A stretch of 29,875 bases of DNA from positions 1-29,875 of IMG/VR virus record IMGVR_UViG_3300028025_002751; one strand, given 5' to 3'. Source of the DNA: a virus. Positions 1 through 5,200 of this stretch are shown here, one piece after another; within the stretch, counting starts at the first letter, position 1, and each line of letters starts with the position of its first letter. A program made the position numbers and the translations under genes. The notes below the pieces were generated by a model that ran no database searches, had not been told where the DNA came from, and saw nothing but the letters and a program-made list of their open reading frames with translations.

Positions 1-413
1 TATTGAATCTCATCATCTGTTCTCCAGGTGGTGATTTAAATGCAGCGTTTGCAGTGATTGATACTATGAAGGGTTCAGCAATTCCTATTCGCACAATTGG
101 CTTAGGACAGATCGCATCAGCTGGACTTATGATTTTTATCGCTGGTGACAAAGGGCATCGTATTCTAACACCAAATACATCTATACTGTCACATCAGTAT
201 TCTTGGGGTGCGTTTGGTAAAGAACACGAGTTATTCGCAACGGTAAAAGAGTTTGACTTAACTACCAAGAAAATGATCCATCACTATAAAAAGTGTTCTG
301 GGTTATCTGATGCAAAAATCCGAGAGGTTCTTTTGCCACCACAGGATATTTGGTTAAGTCCCTCTGAAGCCAAAAAATTAGGATTATGCGATGAAGTTAA
401 AGAACTTTCTTAA
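1..413 (+). CDS. clpP: ClpP-type serine protease (S14 family), 5' end missing
   Basis: This is the C-terminal ~136 residues of a ClpP-like peptidase; the reading frame is open at the left edge, so the true start lies outside the window. ClpP forms barrel-shaped cytosolic proteases fed by AAA+ unfoldases. Counting from the codon at position 3, the fragment shows the substrate-strand motif SPGG (7-10), the nucleophile context GQIASAG (Ser39), the His motif SHQ (His64) and the distal Asp in PPQDIWLSPSEAKKLGL (Asp115). This is the full Ser-His-Asp triad in ClpP order and spacing. The usual ASMG reads ASAG. About 50-60 N-terminal residues of a normal ClpP are missing. The next gene overlaps its end by 23 bp. 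Its role is not shown: phage ClpP homologues may act on host proteins or in prohead maturation. It lies with early-type genes rather than head genes, so host takeover seems likelier, but that is inference. Confidence 0.88.
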   Translation, partial: LNLIICSPGGDLNAAFAVIDTMKGSAIPIRTIGLGQIASAGLMIFIAGDKGHRILTPNTSILSHQYSWGAFGKEHELFATVKEFDLTTKKMIHHYKKCSGLSDAKIREVLLPPQDIWLSPSEAKKLGLCDEVKELS

Positions 414-582
414 TTATGTAAAATTTTCTGGAATCTGGATAGGGTTTGTTTTGAATCCTTACCACTGGGAATTTCGAGTAGAAAAAACTGGACCAACTGA
501 TACAGATCCAAACGGATATATGGCATCTGTTTATTTTGGACCATTTTGGGTTAGGGCTGTCTTAGATGATGGTTCTTGGTAA
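391..582 (+). CDS. small conserved phage protein of unknown function (63 aa)
   Basis: A 63-residue protein that starts inside the end of the ClpP gene (23 bp overlap) in another frame. It is rich in Trp, Phe and Tyr, with the pattern NPYHWEFRVEK in the middle and FGPFWVRAVLDDGSW at the C-terminus. Small proteins ending in this FGPFWxRAVxDDGSW style are familiar from T4-like phages, but I know of no function. No cysteine pair, signal peptide or clear membrane helix is visible. No strong ribosome binding site precedes the ATG, so translational coupling to the upstream gene is likely. It is more probably real than a shadow because the coding frame is continuous and hands over tightly to the next gene. 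Confidence 0.65.
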   Translation: MKLKNFLNYVKFSGIWIGFVLNPYHWEFRVEKTGPTDTDPNGYMASVYFGPFWVRAVLDDGSW

Positions 583-598
583 ATTAAAGGGGATGATT

Positions 599-838
599 AT
601 GAATGATAATGTTTTTGTTGGTTGTGTTACACTTGCAATAGTGACACTAATTGGTTCGATTACTTTCTATGGATACAGTGAGATGAAGTCAGTTGAGAGA
701 AATGTAGAATCAGCGATTGTAAAGGGAATTGATCCTGTTGCAATTCGTTGTGCCTATGCAAACGCATCAGATGTAGTTTGTGTAGCCTATGCAGCTTCTC
801 ATCAACAAGGGTTTCCTACCCCGAAATCCACTAAGTAA
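599..838 (+). CDS. small membrane-anchored protein of unknown function (79 aa)
   Basis: I place the start at the ATG at 599 because AAAGGGG lies about 6 bp upstream; the earlier in-frame ATGs at 566, 569 and 593 overlap the previous gene or the ribosome binding site. Residues ~5-24 are a hydrophobic helix (VFVGCVTLAIVTLIGSITFYG), followed by a soluble tail with MKSVERNVESAIVKGIDP and two closely spaced cysteines in the RCAYANASDVVCVAYA stretch. This suggests an inner-membrane protein with a short N-terminal anchor. Similar short proteins with a 'KGIDPxAxRCAYA' core occur in T4-like phages, but the function is unknown to me. It ends the leading operon, 18 bp before a hairpin terminator. Confidence 0.68.
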   Translation: MNDNVFVGCVTLAIVTLIGSITFYGYSEMKSVERNVESAIVKGIDPVAIRCAYANASDVVCVAYAASHQQGFPTPKSTK

Positions 839-856
839 GTAACTACTTACCAAACC

Positions 857-895
857 AACCCTCTAGGATACAGGTGTTCTAGGGGGTTGTCTTTA
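857..895 (+). terminator. rho-independent terminator
   Basis: Inverted repeat AACCCTCTAG (857-866) and CTAGGGGGTT (879-888) pair over 10 bp with one T-G wobble and a 12-base loop. A T-rich tail follows (889-898, GTCTTTAATT). It ends the leading operon after the small membrane protein. Its 3' arm abuts and overlaps the -35 box of the next promoter, so terminator and promoter are packed together. Confidence 0.75.
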
Positions 896-915
896 ATTCA
901 CAATTAGCGTATAAT
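887..915 (+). promoter_or_regulatory. sigma70-like promoter for the Gp88-like gene
   Basis: TTGTCT (887-892), a 17-bp spacer, then TATAAT (910-915). The predicted transcript start is near 922, giving a leader of about 27 bases with an AAGGAAG ribosome binding site before the ATG at 949. The same -35 sequence and spacer recur at 2930-2958, which supports a real promoter type. Confidence 0.7.
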
Positions 916-948
916 ATCTCTATTATATCGTTGAAAAGGAAGTTAAAA

Positions 949-1650
949 ATGAGTCTACTTACAGTTGGCAACCCAAAGTTGTTGAAGGGTTTGAAGAAAG
1001 GTTACTTGTCTTCAGTGTTACACTTTGCACCTGCTGATTTATCAGGTAAAGAAGTTTGTCCTAAACGAACAAAAGGTTGCACCTTTGCATGTTTGAATCT
1101 TGCTGGTCGTGGGGGCATCTTCAAGAAAGGTGAAACCACTAATGTGATTCAGCAAGCACGAATTCGTAAGACCAAAGCATTCTTCGAAAATCGTCAAGCA
1201 TTCCTCAATGAGTTGACTGTTGAGATTATCAAAACAAAAACCAAAGCAGAAAAACAAGGACTCATTCCAGTCTTTCGTTTGAATGGTACTTCAGATCTCT
1301 CATGGGAGAAGTATGAAGTTGCAAATGGCAAGAACATTTTTCAGATGTTCCCAGAAGTCCAATTCTACGACTATACCAAAATCAACAATCGTAAAGTTAA
1401 ACATATTCCTAACTACCACCTGACTTTCTCTAAAGCAGATGGTAATGATATGGATGTTCGTATCGCATTATCAAATGGTATGAATGTTGCAGCTGTATTC
1501 CACAAAGTGCCAGAAACATATCTTGGTCGTCCAGTTATCAATGGTGACGAGACAGATCTTCGTTTCTTGGATCCAAAGGGTGTTATTGTTGGTCTTAAAG
1601 CCAAAGGTAAAGCCAAGAAAGATACAACTGGCTTCGTAGTGAGTGCTTAA
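949..1650 (+). CDS. Gp88-like phage protein with conserved cysteine cluster
   Basis: A 233-residue protein. The ATG at 949 has AAGGAAG about 7 bp upstream and is preferred over the in-frame TTG at 931. The sequence resembles the phage 'Gene product 88' type family seen in myco- and T4-like phages: a start of MSLLTVGNPK, then a cysteine cluster C-x6-C-x3-C (Cys37, Cys44, Cys48, in VCPKRTKGCTFACLN) followed by AGRGG. Further conserved-looking stretches are RLNGTSDLSWEKY, QFYDYTKI, HLTFSKADGND and the C-terminal GDETDLRFLDPKGVIVGLKAKGKAKKD. Three close cysteines suggest a metal or Fe-S site, but I cannot assign a reaction. It is the first gene of its own transcription unit and is followed 2 bp later by a possible nuclease gene. 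Confidence 0.8.
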   Translation: MSLLTVGNPKLLKGLKKGYLSSVLHFAPADLSGKEVCPKRTKGCTFACLNLAGRGGIFKKGETTNVIQQARIRKTKAFFENRQAFLNELTVEIIKTKTKAEKQGLIPVFRLNGTSDLSWEKYEVANGKNIFQMFPEVQFYDYTKINNRKVKHIPNYHLTFSKADGNDMDVRIALSNGMNVAAVFHKVPETYLGRPVINGDETDLRFLDPKGVIVGLKAKGKAKKDTTGFVVSA

Positions 1651-1652
1651 TC

Positions 1653-2168
1653 ATGACTCTAAATGAACTTGCTTCTAAAGAAGTAATCTTTCGAACGAAT
1701 AAAACAGTTGTTGCAACTAAAGCATTAATCTCTATGGTTGAACACAAACCAATCAGAGATTTTCTAAAGAAAAGTGTTGGTCTGCCTGTAGATAAAATTG
1801 CAGAATTTGTTGGAGCATATTTACTTGGTCATCAACTAATTGATGCTTATGGATATGACACTCAGAGGGGAACCAAAAAGGTAGAGATCAAATGGTCATT
1901 TTTGAATCGAACACCAAGTAAAAATGGTAATGCAACTGCAAGTGCAAACATGTCCAATCTAAAAACAAAATCTTGTGATTTAATGGTTTTTGTTTGCGAT
2001 GATGAATTAAAACCATCAGATTATAATTATATTCGTATATTTTTATTTCCTGCAAAAGTTTGGAAATCCTATTGGCCAAATAATAAATCTAGTATGTCTT
2101 TCGGTAGTAATAGAAATAAATGGTATGACGAATATTGCTTTCATAATAAACCAGTTGACATTAAATAA
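1653..2168 (+). CDS. possible PD-(D/E)xK-fold nuclease (171 aa), unassigned
   Basis: The gene begins 2 bp after the previous stop, so the two are probably co-transcribed and coupled. I do not recognise the family by name. The middle of the protein has a helix with EFVGAYLLGHQLIDAYGYD followed by a strand ending in KKVEIKWSFLN. An acidic residue plus E-x-K on a beta strand is the signature of restriction-endonuclease-like nucleases. Later comes LKTKSCDLMVFVCDD, another hydrophobic strand ending in acids, then RIFLFPAKVWKSYW. This is compatible with a small PD-(D/E)xK enzyme acting on DNA or RNA, but the assignment rests on motif appearance only. It ends 22 bp before the next gene, and a consensus promoter begins inside its last codons. 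Confidence 0.6.
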   Translation: MTLNELASKEVIFRTNKTVVATKALISMVEHKPIRDFLKKSVGLPVDKIAEFVGAYLLGHQLIDAYGYDTQRGTKKVEIKWSFLNRTPSKNGNATASANMSNLKTKSCDLMVFVCDDELKPSDYNYIRIFLFPAKVWKSYWPNNKSSMSFGSNRNKWYDEYCFHNKPVDIK

Positions 2169-2183
2169 CATTTAAGGTATAAT
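2155..2183 (+). promoter_or_regulatory. consensus sigma70 promoter
   Basis: TTGACA (2155-2160), a 17-bp spacer, TATAAT (2178-2183): a perfect match to the bacterial sigma70 consensus. It overlaps the end of the upstream gene. The predicted start of transcription (~2190) falls at the ATG at 2191, implying a leaderless or almost leaderless transcript. Confidence 0.82.
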
Positions 2184-2190
2184 AGATCTT

Positions 2191-2538
2191 ATGCAATTTC
2201 TACATACATCACTTGGAAAGTCCAAGAAGAAGAAACCGAATGCCAAACAACGAGAGTTGAAAGCATCATGGGAAGCCATGTTAAAGAAGTATGAGTCAAA
2301 GAAGCCGATAGCAAAGACTAAGGATGATGGCTTTACATACTCGCTCGGAAAACCTGCTTGTCGTGAGACACCTAAGCATCCGAGTCTTCCATTCACTGGC
2401 GCACCTTGTTATAAGAAACCTAACCCTGTTTACACTGGCACTGCCATTAAGGGTATTGGTACGATGCATAAGTCAAATGCAGTTCCAGTCTTCTCTGATG
2501 AACAAGCACGAGATATTGCTACGATGAGGAGAGGTTAA
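2191..2538 (+). CDS. conserved phage protein of unknown function (115 aa)
   Basis: A small basic protein: Lys-rich N-terminus (KSKKKKPNAKQRELKASW), a proline-rich centre and a C-terminal block YTGTAIKGIGTMHKSNAVPVFSDEQARDIATMRRG (given here as its key parts YTGT, GIGTMHKSNAVPVF and MRRG). The block TGTxxxGIGxxHKSNAVPVF is a recognisable feature of a widespread family in T4-like and other tailed phages, with no established function that I know. The start at 2191 is favoured because the Lys-rich segment is typical of the family. The only purine-rich element upstream, AAGG, is 13 bp away, and the promoter lies almost on the ATG. The stop overlaps the next start (TAATG). Confidence 0.78.
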   Translation: MQFLHTSLGKSKKKKPNAKQRELKASWEAMLKKYESKKPIAKTKDDGFTYSLGKPACRETPKHPSLPFTGAPCYKKPNPVYTGTAIKGIGTMHKSNAVPVFSDEQARDIATMRRG

Positions 2539-2765
2539 TGAAACATATAATGAAGATTAGACTCCGCAAAGACGGAACATGGGAAAATGTTTATGATGAT
2601 GGCTCGTCTGATCAAGAATTTACTCATCTCTCTAATGAGATGTTAGTTAAGATGCAAGCAAAGCAACTAAGTGAGATTGCATCAGACTATCTTGATCAAG
2701 CTGTTGAAGCATCAGGCTACAGAGATGCTAAACAGGTAATTGATTACATTAGGGGATTGAAATGA
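2538..2765 (+). CDS. small hypothetical protein (75 aa)
   Basis: The start codon overlaps the previous stop by one base, and AGGAGAGG lies 8-15 bp upstream, a strong ribosome binding site. The protein has a basic start (MKHIMKIRLRKDGTWENVYDDGS) that looks like a beta hairpin, then a helical remainder (MLVKMQAKQLSEIASDYLDQAVEASGYRDAKQVIDYIRGLK). No motif that I recognise. The second Met (2550) is a possible alternative start. It lies in a tightly packed run of small genes, with an ATGA overlap to the next. Confidence 0.65.
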   Translation: MKHIMKIRLRKDGTWENVYDDGSSDQEFTHLSNEMLVKMQAKQLSEIASDYLDQAVEASGYRDAKQVIDYIRGLK

Positions 2766-2950
2766 GTGAATTTTGTGTTAAATGTTCTGAGAAAGATGCA
2801 GAGATTGAAATTCTCCGTAATCAACACTATGAAGAAATACAAACTATGAAAGCGCAGATTGAGAAGTTGCAAAATGAAAATGAAGCACTCATCATGGATG
2901 TTGCATTCTATGGTGGTAACATGATTAACTTGTCTTGCAATAACAAATAA
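2762..2950 (+). CDS. small coiled-coil protein with CxxC (62 aa)
   Basis: The start overlaps the previous stop (ATGA), typical of translational coupling. Residues 5-8 are CVKC, followed by a heptad-like helix (KDAEIEILRNQHYEEIQTMKAQIEKLQNENEAL) that predicts a coiled coil. A third cysteine lies near the C-terminus. It could be a small metal-binding dimer, perhaps an adaptor, but nothing identifies a function. The next gene has its own promoter inside the end of this one. Confidence 0.6.
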   Translation: MSEFCVKCSEKDAEIEILRNQHYEEIQTMKAQIEKLQNENEALIMDVAFYGGNMINLSCNNK

Positions 2951-2958
2951 GGTATAAT
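2930..2958 (+). promoter_or_regulatory. sigma70-like promoter
   Basis: TTGTCT (2930-2935), a 17-bp spacer, TATAAT (2953-2958). The -35 and spacer are identical to those at 887-915, and the surrounding AAGGTATAATA is shared with 2174-2184. The predicted transcript start (~2965) falls on the ATG at 2964, so the message would be leaderless or nearly so. It would drive the gp33-gp59 genes. Confidence 0.7.
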
Positions 2959-2963
2959 ATATT

Positions 2964-3182
2964 ATGACACTGATTGAGAAGTATAGCGACTTACAAGTCC
3001 AAAAAATGAAATTAGATAAATTCTTCTCTATGTTCCTTGAGAAGTTTGAACGACAGATGGATCCTGATAGAACGGATACACCTGTTTGGAAACTCTATAA
3101 AAATAAACTCAAAGAATACGAAAAGGTAGATCATGAACTTAGAGCAACTCAGTACTGGATTAGCAAAGAACGAAATGTTTAA
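2964..3182 (+). CDS. small helical protein of unknown function, upstream of gp33 (72 aa)
   Basis: A charged, helix-forming protein (IEKYSDLQVQKMKLDKFFSMFLEKFERQMD, then TPVWKLYKNKLKEYEKVDHELRATQYWI) with two likely coiled-coil segments around a TDTPVWK turn. Small proteins of this style with a 'DTPxWK' centre occur in T4-like phages near replication genes; I know of no function. It heads the unit that includes gp33 and gp59, and its end overlaps the gp33 frame. An in-frame ATG at 3006 is an alternative start. No Shine-Dalgarno at normal spacing precedes the ATG at 2964. Confidence 0.65.
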   Translation: MTLIEKYSDLQVQKMKLDKFFSMFLEKFERQMDPDRTDTPVWKLYKNKLKEYEKVDHELRATQYWISKERNV

Positions 3183-3390
3183 AACTGCAAACGAATTCTC
3201 TCTTCACATAGAGCAGATGGTTCGTGATAGTAAAATGACATATATGGACGCTGTTCTTGAATATTGTAAACAAAACTATCTAGAACCAGAAGATGTATCG
3301 AAGTTGATTAACAAGTCTCTGAAAGATAAGATTGAAATGAATTTTCGTGATTTAAACTACTTACCAAAGCAAGCACAACTGGATGTGTAA
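3175..3390 (+). CDS. gp33: gp33-like late-transcription co-activator
   Basis: In T4, gp33 bridges host RNA polymerase, the gp55 sigma factor and the gp45 sliding clamp to activate late promoters. This protein (71 aa from the ATG at 3175) follows T4 gp33 closely over its core: HIEQMVRDSKMTYMDAVLEY matches the T4 segment IEKMVEEFGMSYLEATTAF. It continues with LEPEDVSKLINKSLKDKIE and ends QAQLDV, like the T4 end with its hydrophobic clamp-binding tail, though shorter than LDFLL. An in-frame ATG at 3133 would add 14 residues and has AAGG 7 bp upstream. I prefer 3175 because it gives an 8-bp rather than 50-bp overlap with the upstream gene. T4 gp33 is 112 aa, so the N-terminus is reduced here. The stop overlaps the start of gp59. 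Confidence 0.82.
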   Translation: MFKTANEFSLHIEQMVRDSKMTYMDAVLEYCKQNYLEPEDVSKLINKSLKDKIEMNFRDLNYLPKQAQLDV

Positions 3391-4001
3391 TGGATGGATT
3401 TAAGGCATATCGTTATTACCTAGCGATTAAACTTCACTTCACCACAGACAGATTTAATGTTTTTGAAAACAGAGGTAATGTTCGTGGTACTCGTGAAGCA
3501 TTTAATGCTCGCAATGACAGATACATTTTTGAGAAGTTAGCAAGCAAACGACCAGATGATAAAGACATCATCCAGTTCTTTGTAGCGAACTTTGCGTATG
3601 GCAATGACCAAGCGATTTATGCTGGTCAAGAAGCAGATGATAATTATCTGCAATGGCAGAAACGAAAACAGTCCATGACTAAGATTTTCGTGGATGACTT
3701 AGCAACCCTAATAACCTATGTTGAAGTGAACAAGTTAAAACCCACTGCAATATTTCAGTTTACAGAAAACGAATATCCCGTGGCACTAAACTTATTTGTT
3801 GGAGGTAAAATTGCAATAGAAACTCTAAATATTATAAACGACCAGATAGAAATACTTGATGACTGGTCAACCCATGCTTCTGTAAAGTACATATGGGAAG
3901 ATGAGTTGCGAAGAATTAAAAAGTTGACTGGGTTCGTGAAATACGATAGAATTAAGATAGGTAAAATCTTCGATCATTTTAAAGAAGAACTTGCAGAGTG
4001 A
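3390..4001 (+). CDS. gp59: gp59-like loader of the replicative helicase
   Basis: T4 gp59 binds forked DNA and gp32 and loads the gp41 helicase at replication and recombination forks. This 203-aa protein is close to the T4 length (217 aa). It shares the N-terminal pattern: AYRYYLAIKLHFTTDRFNVF aligns with the T4 VYKLYLMIKQHMNGKYDVIKY. Then come RNDRYIFEKLASK (T4 RRDKYFFQKLSEK) and IIQFFVANFAYGNDQAIY (T4 LALIFISNLVANQDAWIG). The C-terminal half is helical. Its start overlaps the gp33 stop by one base (TAATG), and the gp32 gene that it works with lies shortly downstream. Confidence 0.87.
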   Translation: MDGFKAYRYYLAIKLHFTTDRFNVFENRGNVRGTREAFNARNDRYIFEKLASKRPDDKDIIQFFVANFAYGNDQAIYAGQEADDNYLQWQKRKQSMTKIFVDDLATLITYVEVNKLKPTAIFQFTENEYPVALNLFVGGKIAIETLNIINDQIEILDDWSTHASVKYIWEDELRRIKKLTGFVKYDRIKIGKIFDHFKEELAE

Positions 4002-4005
4002 TACA

Positions 4006-4218
4006 ATGGGTAAAACATACAATAAACAAAAGACTGATAACGAATTTTCTGGAAAGCGTTCTGGAAAGTCCACTGGTAAAAAAGGTGGTGGTATGAAAAC
4101 GCTAAATAGTTATGTTGAAGATGATGAATATGATTTAAATGATGATTCATTTGACGATGATATTGAGATTAGTGATGAGATTCAAATTCAACATATACAA
4201 AACGATAATACAAATTAA
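4006..4218 (+). CDS. small charged protein between gp59 and gp32 (70 aa)
   Basis: It starts 4 bp after the gp59 stop. The first ~30 residues are basic and Gly/Lys/Ser-rich (KRSGKSTGKKGGG). The rest is strongly acidic (VEDDEYDLNDDSFDDDIEISDE). This two-part charge layout suggests a disordered protein that could bind nucleic acid or a basic partner, perhaps in the replication complex given its neighbours. I know of no functional assignment. It could also be a short spacer gene of little consequence, but the frame and position are good. Confidence 0.6.
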   Translation: MGKTYNKQKTDNEFSGKRSGKSTGKKGGGMKTLNSYVEDDEYDLNDDSFDDDIEISDEIQIQHIQNDNTN

Positions 4219-4242
4219 TACTTTTAATACAAAGGAAATACG

Positions 4243-5148
4243 ATGGATATTCAATCTCTGCGCAAGATGCGCAACTCTGACTTTGGTGCAATCTCAAACG
4301 CATTCGAAAAAGTCGCAAACCCCCAATCCGAACAAAAGTCTTTTACAGACGATCGCTTTTGGCGACTCGAAGGTGACAAGGCTGGCAACGGAACAGCAAC
4401 ACTTCGATTTCTACCTCGTGTAGAAGGTGATGAACTCCCATGGGTTCGTATCTTCTCACATGGCTTCCAAGGTCCAACTGGAAAATGGTATATCGAAAAC
4501 TCCCTAACAACTCTTGGTGAAAATGATCCAGTCGGTGAATTGAACACACAACTTTGGAACTCTGGTTCTGAAGCAAACAAAGAGATTGCTCGTAAACAAA
4601 AGCGTCGCCTAAGTTTCACTGCCAATATTTTGGTTGTTTCTGATCCTAAGCATCCTGAGAATGAAGGTAAAGTATTCTTGTGGAAGTTTGGTAAGAAAAT
4701 CTTTGATAAGATTATGGACAAGGCTCGTCCAACCTTTGAAGATGAGAAGCCAGTCAATGTCTTCGACTTCTGGGAAGGTGCAAACTTCAAGTTGCGTATG
4801 CGTAAGAAAGATGGTTACGCAAACTATGATGAGTCTGCATTTATGGAACCAGCAGCAATTGGTGATGACGAAACAATCGTTAAGATCGCTTCTGCTCAGG
4901 TTAAGTTGTCTGAGTTTACTGATCGTAAGAACTTCAAGTCTTATGATGAGTTGAAGAAGAAACTAAATGAGGTTTTGTCTGGTGATTCTTTTGCTAGCAA
5001 GTCTGCTGCACAGATCGCTGAAGATGAAGATCGTCCTGTAGCACAAGCACCAAAGATTGCTTCTAAACCTGCGCCAGCACCTAAGGCGATAGAAGAAGAC
5101 GATGATGATGTTATGTCTTACTTTGAGAAGATCGCTAAAGAAGATTAA
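4243..5148 (+). CDS. gp32: gp32-like single-stranded DNA-binding protein
   Basis: gp32 coats single-stranded DNA during replication, recombination and repair. The protein is 301 aa, the same size as T4 gp32. It has the basic N-terminal LAST-like region (MDIQSLRKMRN), the OB-fold core with TANILVVSDPKHPENEGKVF and the nearby WKFGKKIFDKI (T4 ANILVVKDPAAPENEGKVF and RFGKKIWDKI), then FWEGANFKLRMRKKDGYANYDES. A Pro/Ala linker (KPAPAPKA) leads to an acidic tail, EEDDDDVMSYFEKIAKED, the usual protein-interaction end. The zinc-binding cysteines of T4 gp32 are absent: where T4 has CPVC this protein has ENDPVGEL, and no Cys occurs in the whole chain. AAAGGA lies 8 bp upstream of the ATG. A hairpin terminator follows. 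Confidence 0.96.
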   Translation: MDIQSLRKMRNSDFGAISNAFEKVANPQSEQKSFTDDRFWRLEGDKAGNGTATLRFLPRVEGDELPWVRIFSHGFQGPTGKWYIENSLTTLGENDPVGELNTQLWNSGSEANKEIARKQKRRLSFTANILVVSDPKHPENEGKVFLWKFGKKIFDKIMDKARPTFEDEKPVNVFDFWEGANFKLRMRKKDGYANYDESAFMEPAAIGDDETIVKIASAQVKLSEFTDRKNFKSYDELKKKLNEVLSGDSFASKSAAQIAEDEDRPVAQAPKIASKPAPAPKAIEEDDDDVMSYFEKIAKED

Positions 5149-5167
5149 TCTTTAGAGTAGAAAAGAG

Positions 5168-5200
5168 AAAGGGATCCTGTTGGATCCCTTTTTTTGTTTT
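5168..5200. terminator. bidirectional rho-independent terminator between convergent genes
   Basis: A perfect 10-bp stem, AAAGGGATCC (5168-5177) and GGATCCCTTT (5182-5191), with a TGTT loop and a TTTT-G-TTTT tail on the + strand. On the - strand the stem is followed by TCTCTTTT, so it can also stop the converging tape-measure transcript, whose stop codon lies at its edge. Confidence 0.92.

Noticed and set aside
931-948. TTG at 931 as the start of the Gp88-like gene
   Set aside because: The AAGGAAG ribosome binding site lies between 931 and the ATG at 949, so 949 is the better start.
3820-3835. CTAAATA inside gp59, and another at 4102-4108, as late promoters
   Set aside because: Both lie inside coding sequence away from a gene start; a seven-base AT-rich motif is expected by chance several times in this window.
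4251-4790. A long open frame on the - strand (179 codons)
   Set aside because: It lies wholly within gp32, which has clear family motifs; the opposite frame has low-grade composition and no ribosome binding site.
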